A DNA stretch of 64,000 nucleotides from CAZTGZ01 sp964613385 (GTDB taxonomy: Bacteria; Bacteroidota; Bacteroidia; NS11-12g; UBA9320). This document shows positions 1 through 8,153 of the stretch, in pieces (within the stretch, counting starts at the first letter, position 1; each line of letters opens with the position of its first letter). The stretch covers positions 16,934 through 80,933 of the forward strand of contig CAZTGZ010000010.1 in assembly GCA_964613385.1 (NCBI GenBank), written 5' to 3'. The notes under the pieces were generated by a model. That model was not told the origin of the DNA. It did no database searches and was given only the letters and a program-made list of their open reading frames with translations. The translations under genes and the position numbers were made by a program.

Positions 1-417
1 TTCTATCATGTAATTATCTGATAGCTCAATTGGTTGGTTATGTTGTTGCCAAAATTGCCAATTGTAATTATTACTGTTACTTTTTCCGGCTTCTCTGAAT
101 ATTCCAAGCATCCATTCCTTGCGACTTTCTGTAGGAAGGCAAGAAATTAATTCTTTGATCCGGACTGAGGTATGTTTCTTCAAGTCCCTCATTATATTCT
201 CCATGGAGATGAATCGTGTACCGATTATCAAATGCACATGATTGGACATTATCACCCAGGCATAGACAATTAATCCTTTATGTTGCTGGCAGAATTTTAA
301 ACTACTTAAGATCTCTTCACAATATTCTTTTCGTGTAAAAACATCCACCCACTTTACAGTGGTCAAAGTCACAAAGTAGGGACGTGTTTGGTCACGAAAT
401 TTATAGGCACGGCTCAT
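1..417 (-). CDS. REP-associated tyrosine transposase (RAYT, Y1_Tnp family), 3' end outside window
   Basis: Reading from the ATG at 417 down to base 1 gives 139 codons with no stop, so the C-terminus lies outside the window. The protein starts MSRAYKFRDQTRPYFVTLTT and carries the HUH metal-binding signature SNHVHLI at about residues 58-64, preceded by YAWVIM; this order is typical of single-domain Y1 transposases of the IS200/IS605-related RAYT group. Such enzymes nick single-stranded DNA at hairpins through a tyrosine, which normally lies further C-terminal, close to where the window cuts the gene. The 5' side of the gene faces the palindromic repeat array at 513-818, the usual RAYT-REP neighbourhood. 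Whether the gene is intact cannot be judged here. Confidence 0.85.
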   Translation of the reverse strand, partial: MSRAYKFRDQTRPYFVTLTTVKWVDVFTRKEYCEEILSSLKFCQQHKGLIVYAWVIMSNHVHLIIGTRFISMENIMRDLKKHTSVRIKELISCLPTESRKEWMLGIFREAGKSNSNNYNWQFWQQHNQPIELSDNYMIE

Positions 418-512
418 CGATATTGACTTGGTTGGTCAAAATTATTCATTTTGTCAGGGTGTACCGTTGGTTGCAACGATCAAACTTTTACAAAAATGGA
501 TGATTGCATGAA

Positions 513-818
513 GTCACAAGAAGCCAACGCATATTCCAGGCTTCATTCTTGCGACAGAAGTAACATTAAGGTGATAAGTCACAGGAATCCAACGCACATT
601 CCAGGCTTCATTCTTGCGACAGAAGTAACATTAAGGTGATAAGTCACAAGAAGCCAACGCACATTCCAGGCTTCATTCTTGCGACAGAAGTAACATTAAG
701 GTAAAAGACACAAGAAGCCAACGCACATTCCAGGCTCCATTTTTGCGACAGAAGTATCATTAAGGTGATAAGTCACAAGAAGCCAACGCACATTCCAGGC
801 TTCATTCTTGCGACAGAA
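513..818. repeat. Tandem array of about 4.7 REP-like palindromic units, period 65 bp
   Basis: Units start at 513, 578, 643, 707 and 772 (periods 65, 65, 64, 65; the last is partial). Each unit has a 43-base imperfect palindrome followed by a linker of about 22 bases (AGAAGTAACATTAAGGTGAT and a few more). In the palindrome, GTC pairs with GAC, CAAG with CTTG, and AAGCC with GGCTT, with one mismatch and a bulge of four bases (CATT) on the 3' arm; the loop is about 13 bases. Copies 2 (GGAATCC for GAAGCC) and 4 (GACAC, GGCTCC) are diverged. Imperfect bulged palindromes beside a RAYT gene match the known REP arrangement. Confidence 0.85.
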
Positions 819-1001
819 TTAAAGATCACGGCTTTTTTTGTAGATTTATGTTCATTGACAATTGAAAAATGTGCGTCGATGAACCATTTCAATGTATAGA
901 AGTAGATGCAGAATTTCTTTGAACGTGAATTTATGGGTAGTGGAAGATGATCCATAGAAAGTCGCAGGGTCAAATTTCCTTCAGAAAAAATTCCAAATTT
1001 C

Positions 1002-1032
1002 TTTGATGCCTGTGGATTTTTGATTACCTTTG
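1002..1032 (+). promoter_or_regulatory. rpsT promoter, Bacteroidota type
   Basis: TTTG at 1002-1005, 19 bp spacer, then TACCTTTG at 1025-1032. This is an exact match to the Bacteroidota -33/-7 consensus TTTG-N19/20-TAnnTTTG. Transcription would begin about 5-8 bases further on, giving a leader of about 15 bases before the rpsT ATG at 1054. Confidence 0.8.
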
Positions 1033-1053
1033 CAGCCCTTTAAAGTTTCTGAT

Positions 1054-1308
1054 ATGGCAAACCATAAGTCCGCATTAAAAAGAATTCGCAGCAACAGCAT
1101 CAAAAGGCTGAGAAACCGCTATCAACATAAAACCACCCGTACCTGGTTGAAAAAGGTGCGTATGAGCAAGAATAAAGCCGAAGCGGGCAAAATGCTGAGC
1201 GAAACTTTTTCAATGCTCGACAAAATGGTAAAACGCAATATCATTCACAAGAATAAGGCGTCTAATCTGAAGAGCAGCCTCACCAAACACGTGAATTCTC
1301 TTTCTTAA
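1054..1308 (+). CDS. rpsT: 30S ribosomal protein S20
   Basis: 84 residues, very basic, starting MANHKSALKRIRSNS, the usual S20 opening, and helical throughout. S20 binds 16S rRNA early in small-subunit assembly. The start was set at the ATG at 1054: a longer reading from 1030 would begin inside the -7 box and add eight residues that the family lacks. Length matches the family (about 80-90 residues). It stands alone with its own promoter. Confidence 0.97.
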   Translation: MANHKSALKRIRSNSIKRLRNRYQHKTTRTWLKKVRMSKNKAEAGKMLSETFSMLDKMVKRNIIHKNKASNLKSSLTKHVNSLS

Positions 1309-1324
1309 GTTCAAGGAATTTCAT

Positions 1325-1345
1325 CGCCTCCAGGCGGTATTTTCA
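1325..1345 (+). terminator. Possible weak terminator after rpsT
   Basis: CGCC-TCCA-GGCG (1325-1336) is a four-base-pair GC stem followed by GTATTTT. The stem is short and the T run is poor, so this is only a candidate. Confidence 0.3.
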
Positions 1346-1409
1346 CGATAAAATTTTCCTGATTCTGAACATAGGGCTAAGTTCGTAAAAGAACATTAAC
1401 CCCATTTCT

Positions 1410-2093
1410 ATGTCATTTCCTATCAAATCCTGGGCAGAGGATGATCGTCCCAGAGAAAAAATGCTTCACCAGGGCAGATCTGCCTTGTCTGACGCCGAGT
1501 TAATTGCTATTGTGCTTGGCACTGGTACCAGGGATCAAACTGCCCTGGATTTGGCCCGCCAATTACTCAGTAATTCCCAGAACGATTTGTCGAAACTCGC
1601 GCGTTGCAGCTTGGCCGAACTTCAGAAATGCAAAGGCATCGGACCGGCTAAAGCCATCACCTTATCGGCTGCTTTGGAAATGGGAAATCGCAAAAAATCA
1701 GCCGAATTCAAACCGGTGCAAATTAGTTCGAGTCTGGATGCCTTTCAACATTTGGGTCCCAGATTGGAAGATCATGTTTATGAAGAGTTTCACGTGCTGC
1801 TGCTCTCCAGAAGCAATCGGGTCATTTCCGTTTCGAGGGTAAGTCAGGGAGGTGTGAGCGGCACGGTTGTAGACCCAAAAAGGATATTTAAACTGGCTTT
1901 GGAAGCCGGAGCTTCCTGCCTTATCTTATGTCATAATCATCCTTCCGGAAACCTCACACCCAGTCCTCAAGACATTCAAATTACCAAGAACCTGCATGCC
2001 GCCGGAAAATTACTCGAGATTCAGGTCATCGACCATCTTATTATCTGTGGACAGCAATACTACAGTTTCGCCGATGAAGGGCAAATGCCTTAA
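1410..2093 (+). CDS. radC: RadC family protein (JAB/MPN domain)
   Basis: 227 residues, normal for RadC/UPF0758. An N-terminal helix-hairpin-helix region (KCKGIGPAKAITL, about residues 70-82) is followed by the JAB metalloprotease-like domain with the signature CHNHPSGN near residues 175-182 and a downstream Asp in VIDHLII (about 207-213), which together form the metal site. The family was named for DNA repair, but its biochemical role is not settled. The stop overlaps the stop of the convergent M1 peptidase gene by four bases. No start ambiguity: the ATG at 1410 gives the usual length. Confidence 0.93.
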   Translation: MSFPIKSWAEDDRPREKMLHQGRSALSDAELIAIVLGTGTRDQTALDLARQLLSNSQNDLSKLARCSLAELQKCKGIGPAKAITLSAALEMGNRKKSAEFKPVQISSSLDAFQHLGPRLEDHVYEEFHVLLLSRSNRVISVSRVSQGGVSGTVVDPKRIFKLALEAGASCLILCHNHPSGNLTPSPQDIQITKNLHAAGKLLEIQVIDHLIICGQQYYSFADEGQMP

Positions 2094-5074
2094 AACAAGC
2101 TTACCGATTCCATAAAAGACACCGGCTCCAGCTTGTTCAGATTCAACTTGAACACAATTCGTCTGTGAAATTCCGATATCCCCTGCAATTTTTGAATGTC
2201 TGTAACTTCAGATGACTGGGTCAACGGAATATATATTTCCAGTACTTCTTTCATCACATGAAATTGAATACCACATTGCCATATAAATCTGGATTCCATG
2301 ATCTGATCCAATCCGTCGAAAGTGACGATATCTGCATAAAGACCAAATGGGATTTTACCGGGTAAAGTGCTGTGCAGGCCAACGGCTACTGCATATTGGT
2401 CGGTAGAACCTATAGAACCAGTGAACTTCTGTGACAGATATTCTGATGATACCTGATTCAGAAATAAGCCTGCGCGTGCATTTCTGCCCATCAGGCTTTG
2501 ATCAAACATAAAATCATAGTTTTTGGCGGTGGTACCGAATCCCGTATTGAAAAGACCGTTGCTCCCACTTCCTTGGATCGGGTAGAAACAACCGGCAACC
2601 TTCGCTGTGAGTCCTTTGTTTGCATGCTTGTAATTAAACATCTGACTCCAATAAGCCTGGGTGCGCATAAAACTCCCCTTTTTTGTCATATCAAACCATC
2701 CCTGAGTGATGGAAGCTTTCCAAACCCATGGTCTGAGAGCTGTTTTCTTTTTGCCCTCCATATCCAGTGAAACAAAATGATGCGGGTTCTGGTAAGGAGA
2801 TGTCCAGCCGGGAAATGATGTCTCTTGAGCTTCCACATCAAACTGTGCTTTGTAATTCACCCAAACATATCTGAGCATGATGTCGGTCTTTCGGGCACCG
2901 CGATACAGCGGATTCGCGAGTTTAGCCAAAATGAAAGGCTGAACTTTTTGATATTGATAGGGATTGAAATTTTCGAAATCAAATGCGGCTATTTTAATAC
3001 CGGTCTCAAGTCGTTGTATATTCCCCTTTTGCATAGGAATGTATCGGATTATACGCGCGTGTCCATTCAGATTTTTATATTGAGTCCCGTACATCGGCAT
3101 CATCAAAAATTCTGTGCGATTTCCCGGGTAACCTAAATTATGCAGGAGCAGCCCGGGCATATGTTGGTCATAAAGGTTAAATCCATATACCGGAAAAAGT
3201 GCAATCTGATTTCGCGTCGGATTGTTTCCAAATGACAACAAACTTATTTTCAGGGGCTCCATGTAATGAAACAATGCCTTGCGACGGTATATATTGTTGT
3301 CCTTTTTATTTTCGAAAAGCGCATCTGTAGCATCGATACGTATTTGATCAAATGAGGTTTCAGAATCCATGAGTTCCAGATTCACGTTTTTACTTTCTGA
3401 ATGACCGTCGACCCAAATGGTTCGAAGGATTTTGTTATTCTGAATAAGGGAAACCGGAACAGGGGCACTCACCATTCCTTTGTTCTGAATTTGAAAACTC
3501 AACTGATTTCCCTGGAGTTTTACGTTTTTAATGGCCATGTCCATTGGCTTGCCGATCAACATCAGATCTCTAAAGAACCAGGTGAGATTCTTACCACTCG
3601 TTTTTTCAAATACATCCTGCATATCACCGGGTAAAGGGTGTTTAAATTTCCAGGTTTCGTAATATTCACGGAAACACTGATAAAAAACATCTTCTCCGAG
3701 ATATCCGAGCAGATGATTGAATAATTCTGCACCTTTTCCATACACCATGGTGCCATAATTGGTTGAGGTAAATATCTCAGAATTTAACCCCGGAGCCTGT
3801 GAAGTACCTCTTAATTCGGCATGTAGCGCGATGCTATTCATAATGCCGTCATTGGTTAGCATGCTTTTCAAATTTGGGTTACTCACCTCGTCATTTTCCT
3901 CTTTTTGCTCCATGGTTTTGCCTTCAAAAAAAGTATTGATGCTCTCATCCATCCATGGATAGGCACGTTCATTGCTGGCCAGAATCCCGTAAAACCAGTT
4001 GTGTCCTACTTCATGCACAATGACTTCTTCGTTCAACATGTCACAAACAGTAATCATGGGATACTCCATGCCTCCGCCTGCCTTGAGTGATCCCAGGACC
4101 ACGCTGCAATGACTGTATGGATACTCACCGGCGTGATCGCTATAGAATTTAAGCGCGTTGCCGATGTACTTGGCATAGTTGATTTTCTTTTCGGAGGCAT
4201 AGACATAGGTACTGATCGTTCGCCCGCTTTGCAATTGGGTCTTGCTTCTTTCGATATTAAAGGTTTTTGACGCAAACCACGCGAAATCATGAATGCTGTC
4301 CTGTATAAATGTAAGGGTTTTATAAGTAGGGGAACTGGAGATGGCTACCGTGGGGTCAATGGGGTTATTGATTCGATTTTGCAGGAACGCGATTTCCGAT
4401 TCTTCCTGTAAAACTCCGGTCGCAGCTACCACATAATTATCCGGCACAATGATTTTTACATTGAATTTTCCGAATTCACTGTAGAACTCACCCTGATCTA
4501 AATAAGGCATGGGATGCCATCCGTTGATGTCGTAAACAGCGGGCTTGGGGTACCACTGACTGATCTGATAGGCTTGATCTGCATGTCCCAAACGGCTGAA
4601 ACTTCCGGGAACTTTTACTCTGAAGGGGGTACTGATCACCAGGCTATCTCCGGATTCAAGTGGTTGATTCAGGATAAATTTTACTACATCCGGCCAATTC
4701 AGGTGGTTTGTATAACTCAATTCCACGCCATTAAAGGTAAACTTCAAGCTATCGATATATCCGCGATCTTCTTGTGGAGAAAATATAAATTTGGAATCAT
4801 TGTCTTCATTTTTTTGCCGGGCAAAATCACTTGCTATTGAACTGTATGCATTGGGCCACAGGTGCATGTAGAACTCGCTGAGTTTAAATGGACTCTGATT
4901 GTGATATACGATACGAATTTGACCATTGAGAATATGCTGTGCATCGTCGAGTTTGATGGTAATATTGTAATTCACTTTTTGTTGCCAGTCGGCTTGCAGG
5001 TAAGAAAAACCGGGTTGGGCGTGAAGCGCAAGGCTTGTGAGCAATAAAAAGAGTGTTTGGACGGTTTTGTTCAT
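2090..5074 (-). CDS. M1 family zinc metallopeptidase with extra C-terminal, probably barrel-forming region
   Basis: 994 residues from the ATG at 5074, chosen because MNKTVQTLFLLLTSLALHAQ is a clean signal peptide; a start 24 bases upstream would place charged residues before it. The peptidase part has GGGMEYP just upstream of the zinc site HEVGH at about 354-358, followed by the third ligand Glu in WMDE at about 377 (HExxH-x18-E), the gluzincin M1 pattern. It probably trims peptides in the periplasm or at the outer membrane. After about residue 600 the sequence changes to alternating, aromatic-rich strands with no M1 similarity and ends in Phe (ESVSLF), as outer-membrane barrels do. Convergent with radC. 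Confidence 0.85.
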   Translation of the reverse strand: MNKTVQTLFLLLTSLALHAQPGFSYLQADWQQKVNYNITIKLDDAQHILNGQIRIVYHNQSPFKLSEFYMHLWPNAYSSIASDFARQKNEDNDSKFIFSPQEDRGYIDSLKFTFNGVELSYTNHLNWPDVVKFILNQPLESGDSLVISTPFRVKVPGSFSRLGHADQAYQISQWYPKPAVYDINGWHPMPYLDQGEFYSEFGKFNVKIIVPDNYVVAATGVLQEESEIAFLQNRINNPIDPTVAISSSPTYKTLTFIQDSIHDFAWFASKTFNIERSKTQLQSGRTISTYVYASEKKINYAKYIGNALKFYSDHAGEYPYSHCSVVLGSLKAGGGMEYPMITVCDMLNEEVIVHEVGHNWFYGILASNERAYPWMDESINTFFEGKTMEQKEENDEVSNPNLKSMLTNDGIMNSIALHAELRGTSQAPGLNSEIFTSTNYGTMVYGKGAELFNHLLGYLGEDVFYQCFREYYETWKFKHPLPGDMQDVFEKTSGKNLTWFFRDLMLIGKPMDMAIKNVKLQGNQLSFQIQNKGMVSAPVPVSLIQNNKILRTIWVDGHSESKNVNLELMDSETSFDQIRIDATDALFENKKDNNIYRRKALFHYMEPLKISLLSFGNNPTRNQIALFPVYGFNLYDQHMPGLLLHNLGYPGNRTEFLMMPMYGTQYKNLNGHARIIRYIPMQKGNIQRLETGIKIAAFDFENFNPYQYQKVQPFILAKLANPLYRGARKTDIMLRYVWVNYKAQFDVEAQETSFPGWTSPYQNPHHFVSLDMEGKKKTALRPWVWKASITQGWFDMTKKGSFMRTQAYWSQMFNYKHANKGLTAKVAGCFYPIQGSGSNGLFNTGFGTTAKNYDFMFDQSLMGRNARAGLFLNQVSSEYLSQKFTGSIGSTDQYAVAVGLHSTLPGKIPFGLYADIVTFDGLDQIMESRFIWQCGIQFHVMKEVLEIYIPLTQSSEVTDIQKLQGISEFHRRIVFKLNLNKLEPVSFMESVSLF

Positions 5075-5116
5075 ACGTTGTTCGTAATTATCATGCAATA
5101 ATAAAGTTAGTTTGGC

Positions 5117-5145
5117 TTGAGTGCTTTGGAAATGTTTTAGCTTTG
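5117..5145 (+). promoter_or_regulatory. Putative promoter of the TPR-comA operon
   Basis: TAGCTTTG at 5138-5145 matches the -7 box; a CTTG ending at 5119, 18 bases upstream, is a one-mismatch -33 element. The ATG of the next gene is at 5162. Confidence 0.55.
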
Positions 5146-5161
5146 TTTAAATCTGTTATTC

Positions 5162-6562
5162 ATGGATGAAGATTTTTCGAGAGAAGAACTGAGGGGAGAC
5201 GCAGAACAATTCGGTGAATTGCTCGACAATGGGGAGATTAGTTACCGCGAGGCGGAGGACTTAGACAATCTGATTGAATATTTTATTGAGGAAGGTCAGT
5301 TGAACCGTGCGCTGAAGGCAGCGGAATTCGGACTTGAATGGCATCCGTTTTCAGCAGCCATTTTGCAACGTAAGGCTTATATTTTTCACATTACCGGCCG
5401 CACGCTCGAAGGTTTGGAGTTGCTGGACCGGGCTGAATTGTTCGAGCCCAATGATGCCGATTTGTATGCCCTCAAGGGCGAGATGCTGGCTCATTTAGAG
5501 CGGTTTGAAGAATCTGTATATAGTTTCGAGGAAGCGCTCAAGTATACCGATGACCGCAGTGAAATATACATCAGTCTTGCTTTTACCTATCAGAGTTGGG
5601 GAAAGCCTTCAAAAGCCATACGATATCTGAGTATGATTTTGGAAAATGAGGTGGAAAACGAACAGTTGTTATTTGAAATTGCCTACTGCTTCGACCTCAT
5701 GGATGAGCCGCTGGCTGCTATTGAATTTTTTAGTCAGTTTACAGATCAACATCCTTACTCCCATGCAGCCTGGCTTAACTTGGGAAATTGGTATCAGCAG
5801 GTGTCCAATTTTGAAAAAGCCATTTGGGCCTACGATTTTGCCATTGCCATCACCCCACATTTGGGCAGTGCCTATATGCAAAAAGGGCTCTGTTTGTTCG
5901 AGCTGGAACAATACGAAGAGGCCATCGAATCCTTTAATCAGACATTGGAACTGGATGGTCCGGACGGATTGGTGTATTGCAATATCGCCAATTGTTATGA
6001 GGAATTGGATGAGGTTAAGAAGGCACGTGGATTTTATAAAATGGCGATTAAAAACGATGCTACTTTATCAGATGCGTGGTTTGGTCTGGGTATGACCTAT
6101 AAAACGGAAGAGAATTATACGCAAGCGATACATTATATACAACGTGCCATGCGTATTGATCCGGAAGAGATGGATTATCTGGTGGAATTGGGTGAGATAT
6201 ACCTGATTCAGGAAGATTATGAAAAAGCGGAACAGACATTTAGTAAAATTTGTCGGGCAGAACCCTGGATACCCGAGGCCTGGCTGGATTGGGCTTTGTG
6301 TCAGTTCGAAAATGGACGCGCAGAAATTGCTGTTAAAACATTGGAAGATGGTCTGGATCTATTCCCGGAAGACCATCGATTTATGTACCGTTTGGCTTCC
6401 TATGGCTTTGTATTGGGATGGTCGGTAAGGGCCTTCGAATATCTGAATTCGGCCTTAACCATAAATTGGGGTGATCATCATTTACTTTTTATTCATGCTC
6501 CTTTTCTAAAAGAATCGGAATCTGTGGCAGAAACCATAGATTTGTACCGCGATTCTAACTAG
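5162..6562 (+). CDS. Tetratricopeptide repeat protein
   Basis: 466 residues, acidic, without a signal peptide or membrane segment. From about residue 50 to 440 it is made of TPR-type helix pairs: A-W-LNLG-x-Y, AIESFNQTLELD, AWFGLGMTYK and AIHYIQRAMRIDPE show the W/L/G/Y/A/A/P pattern. It is probably a cytoplasmic scaffold; partner unknown. Its stop is two bases from the start of the ComA-like gene, so the two are almost certainly co-transcribed, but nothing in the sequence shows a functional link. Confidence 0.85.
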   Translation: MDEDFSREELRGDAEQFGELLDNGEISYREAEDLDNLIEYFIEEGQLNRALKAAEFGLEWHPFSAAILQRKAYIFHITGRTLEGLELLDRAELFEPNDADLYALKGEMLAHLERFEESVYSFEEALKYTDDRSEIYISLAFTYQSWGKPSKAIRYLSMILENEVENEQLLFEIAYCFDLMDEPLAAIEFFSQFTDQHPYSHAAWLNLGNWYQQVSNFEKAIWAYDFAIAITPHLGSAYMQKGLCLFELEQYEEAIESFNQTLELDGPDGLVYCNIANCYEELDEVKKARGFYKMAIKNDATLSDAWFGLGMTYKTEENYTQAIHYIQRAMRIDPEEMDYLVELGEIYLIQEDYEKAEQTFSKICRAEPWIPEAWLDWALCQFENGRAEIAVKTLEDGLDLFPEDHRFMYRLASYGFVLGWSVRAFEYLNSALTINWGDHHLLFIHAPFLKESESVAETIDLYRDSN

Positions 6563-6564
6563 AC

Positions 6565-7304
6565 ATGTACAATTACGAATTACCCGGTTTACCGGAAAGG
6601 AGTTCTAAGCCGCGAAATAGTGGTATTACCATGGCCATGGACAAAGGTCTCAGCCTGCGTGAAGTTGAAGATTTTTTATCGGTTAGTGAGGCCTATACCG
6701 ATTTGGTGAAATTGGGTTTCGGTACATCCATTGTAACGCCCAAATTAAAGGAGAAAATTGCCTTGTACAAATCTGCCGGCATTCCGGTGTATTTTGGGGG
6801 AACCCTGTTTGAGTCTTTTGTCGTTCGCAATTTGTTTGAAGATTATCTGAGGTTTCTGGAGAAATTTCAAATTGATCATGCCGAGGTGTCAGATGGGTCT
6901 ATGGATATAGAACAGGATCAAAAATGTGAGTATATCCGCCAGCTATCTAAACATGTAACGGTGTTGAGTGAGGTTGGATCGAAGGACGCTGAAAAAATCA
7001 TACCTCCTTATAAATGGATTGCTATGATGAAAGCAGAAATTGAAGCCGGCGTGTGGAAGGTAATTGCCGAGGCCAGAGAGAGCGGAACAGTAGGAATCTT
7101 CAGAGGGTCCGGAGAAGTGAGATCCGGATTGGTAGAAGAAATTTTAACTCAAATACCTCAGGAAACCATCATATGGGAAGCCCCATTAAAGAGCCAGCAG
7201 GTATGNNNNNNNNNNATTTGGGGAATATTGCCCCCAATGAAGTAATTCCGCTGGAGACACTCAGATTAGGGTTGAGAGGCGATACCTTTAGTCAGTTTAT
7301 TTAA
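6565..7304 (+). CDS. Phosphosulfolactate synthase-like protein (ComA family), interrupted by assembly gap
   Basis: The 5' part (6565-7205) and the 3' part (7216-7304, NLGNIAPNEVIPLETLRLGL to the stop) are both ComA-like, so this is one gene broken only by the N run. The two parts are in different frames across the 10-N placeholder; a true gap of 2 modulo 3 bases (for example 29) would restore the frame. ComA joins phosphoenolpyruvate and sulfite to phosphosulfolactate, a route to sulfonates such as coenzyme M in methanogens. Visible signatures are VYFGGTLFE and EVSDGSMDI. In Bacteroidota a role in sulfonate or sulfonolipid supply is possible but not shown here. Confidence 0.85.
7206..7215. 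other. Assembly gap (10 N) inside the comA-like gene
   Basis: Ten unknown bases, evidently a fixed-size placeholder, because the reading frame does not match across it. Confidence 0.97.
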
Positions 7305-7305
7305 T

Positions 7306-7713
7306 TCAGACTTTTTCTCTGCGCACCAGGGTGAACAGCACTTTAACCGGACTTTGATCTGGCGTATCTTTCTCATTTACACCGAAATAGACCAAATAAG
7401 TCCCTGAAAAAGACACATCGAATAATAGTGCAGCCTGCCCTCCGGCACTGTCGCTTTTTAAATCAGCAATTTTGGTGTGTTGCAAATCGAAAACCTGTAT
7501 GCTCGCTTTGGAGTTTTCAGATTGACCGGTCATGGTAAACAGATAATCAAATCCCTTTTCTGCAACGAATTCGTATTGATACCAGTTTCCATCTTTTAAA
7601 TCCAGTTCCTGACTTTTTACGAATCTCCACTGTATGGAAGGATTGATTTCTTTTACCTGGGCAATTCCGGATAGGGATATAAGTGCGAACAGAGTAAAAA
7701 GGAATATTCTCAT
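7306..7713 (-). CDS. Small exported protein of unknown function
   Basis: 135 residues from the ATG at 7713, giving the signal peptide MRIFLFTLFALISLSGIAQ; a TTG nine bases upstream is less likely. The mature part (about 116 residues) is beta-rich (WYQYEFVAEKGFDYLFTMT, IQVFDLQHTKIADL, GTYLVYFGVNE) and resembles a small jelly-roll domain, as in pre-peptidase C-terminal or other surface-exposed domains; that is inference from pattern only. It converges on the comA-like gene with no gap and starts 41 bases downstream of the DUF3817 gene, so they may share a transcript. Confidence 0.7.
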   Translation of the reverse strand: MRIFLFTLFALISLSGIAQVKEINPSIQWRFVKSQELDLKDGNWYQYEFVAEKGFDYLFTMTGQSENSKASIQVFDLQHTKIADLKSDSAGGQAALLFDVSFSGTYLVYFGVNEKDTPDQSPVKVLFTLVRREKV

Positions 7714-7754
7714 AGCTGACAATTAACAAAAACAATGCCTGAAGTACAGATGCA

Positions 7755-8039
7755 TTATTGAGCGTTGGGGTTGTTTCTGAATCTACGGGTAAAAATAAAA
7801 GTACCCAAAGGAAGGAGACCTGCGATTACTGCGAGTGCCCTTAACGAAATTGGCCACTTTTGTTCATTTCCGTGTATGGCAATAAGCGTCAGATACCAAA
7901 TGAACAGAATACCGTGCACCCAACCCAGATAAGTGACAACTTCGGGGATATTAGCCATGTATTTCAAAGGCATGGCAATTCCCAACAACAGTAAAAATGA
8001 CCACCCTTCCAAATGTGCAATTCGTATGAATTGTTTCAT
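7755..8039 (-). CDS. DUF3817 integral membrane protein
   Basis: 94 residues with three predicted membrane helices (about 13-30, 38-58, 66-84). The pieces IAHLEGWSFLLLLG, GWVHGILFIWYL and the final basic RRFR tail are characteristic of DUF3817, also found as an N-terminal domain in some transporters. Function unknown. The -7 box at 8044-8051 lies only four bases from the ATG. Confidence 0.85.
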   Translation of the reverse strand: MKQFIRIAHLEGWSFLLLLGIAMPLKYMANIPEVVTYLGWVHGILFIWYLTLIAIHGNEQKWPISLRALAVIAGLLPLGTFIFTRRFRNNPNAQ

Positions 8040-8043
8040 GCCA

Positions 8044-8051
8044 CAAATCTA
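8044..8051 (-). promoter_or_regulatory. -7 box (TAGATTTG) of DUF3817 gene
   Basis: The minus strand reads TAGATTTG, then four bases, then ATG. If used, the transcript would have essentially no leader. No -33 TTTG was found at the right distance. Confidence 0.5.
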
Positions 8052-8096
8052 CCTTTTTTGTGCATTCCAGGTTGGATTTAAGCCTACCGCAGGAAA

Positions 8097-8122
8097 TAAA
8101 AAAAAGCCGGCATATGCCGGCT
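8097..8122 (-). terminator. Strong rho-independent terminator of the CsgG-like gene
   Basis: A perfect 18-base palindrome AGCCGGCATATGCCGGCT (8105-8122) is followed on the minus strand by a run of T (8097-8105). It sits about 30 bases past the stop of the gene at 8154. Confidence 0.85.
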
Positions 8123-8153
8123 CAAATTAGGGGTAGGGGCTGGGGGCAGCGTA

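Larger units (their letters stand above)
418..1053. other. 636-base non-coding region between RAYT and rpsT
   Basis: It holds a short perfect hairpin at 465-478 (CGTTG, loop GTTG, CAACG), the 65-bp repeat array at 513-818, about 180 bases with no recognisable gene or RNA (819-1001), and the rpsT promoter at 1002-1032. Short open frames cross the repeats, but their sequence is dictated by the repeat itself and they have no protein-like composition. Confidence 0.7.

Noticed and set aside
465..478. Transposon end or attachment site
   Set aside because: Only a five-base-pair hairpin with no matching copy nearby; RAYTs do not need terminal repeats.
513..818. A CRISPR array
   Set aside because: The whole 65-bp unit is repeated including the linker; there are no unique spacers and no cas genes.
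451..973. Small proteins encoded in the repeat array on either strand
   Set aside because: Their sequence is dictated by the repeats, they have no start-site support or protein-like composition, and they lie in the RAYT-linked repeat region.
2498..5047. Several open frames on the plus strand opposite the M1 peptidase
   Set aside because: They lie antisense to a well-supported gene and show no recognisable domains.
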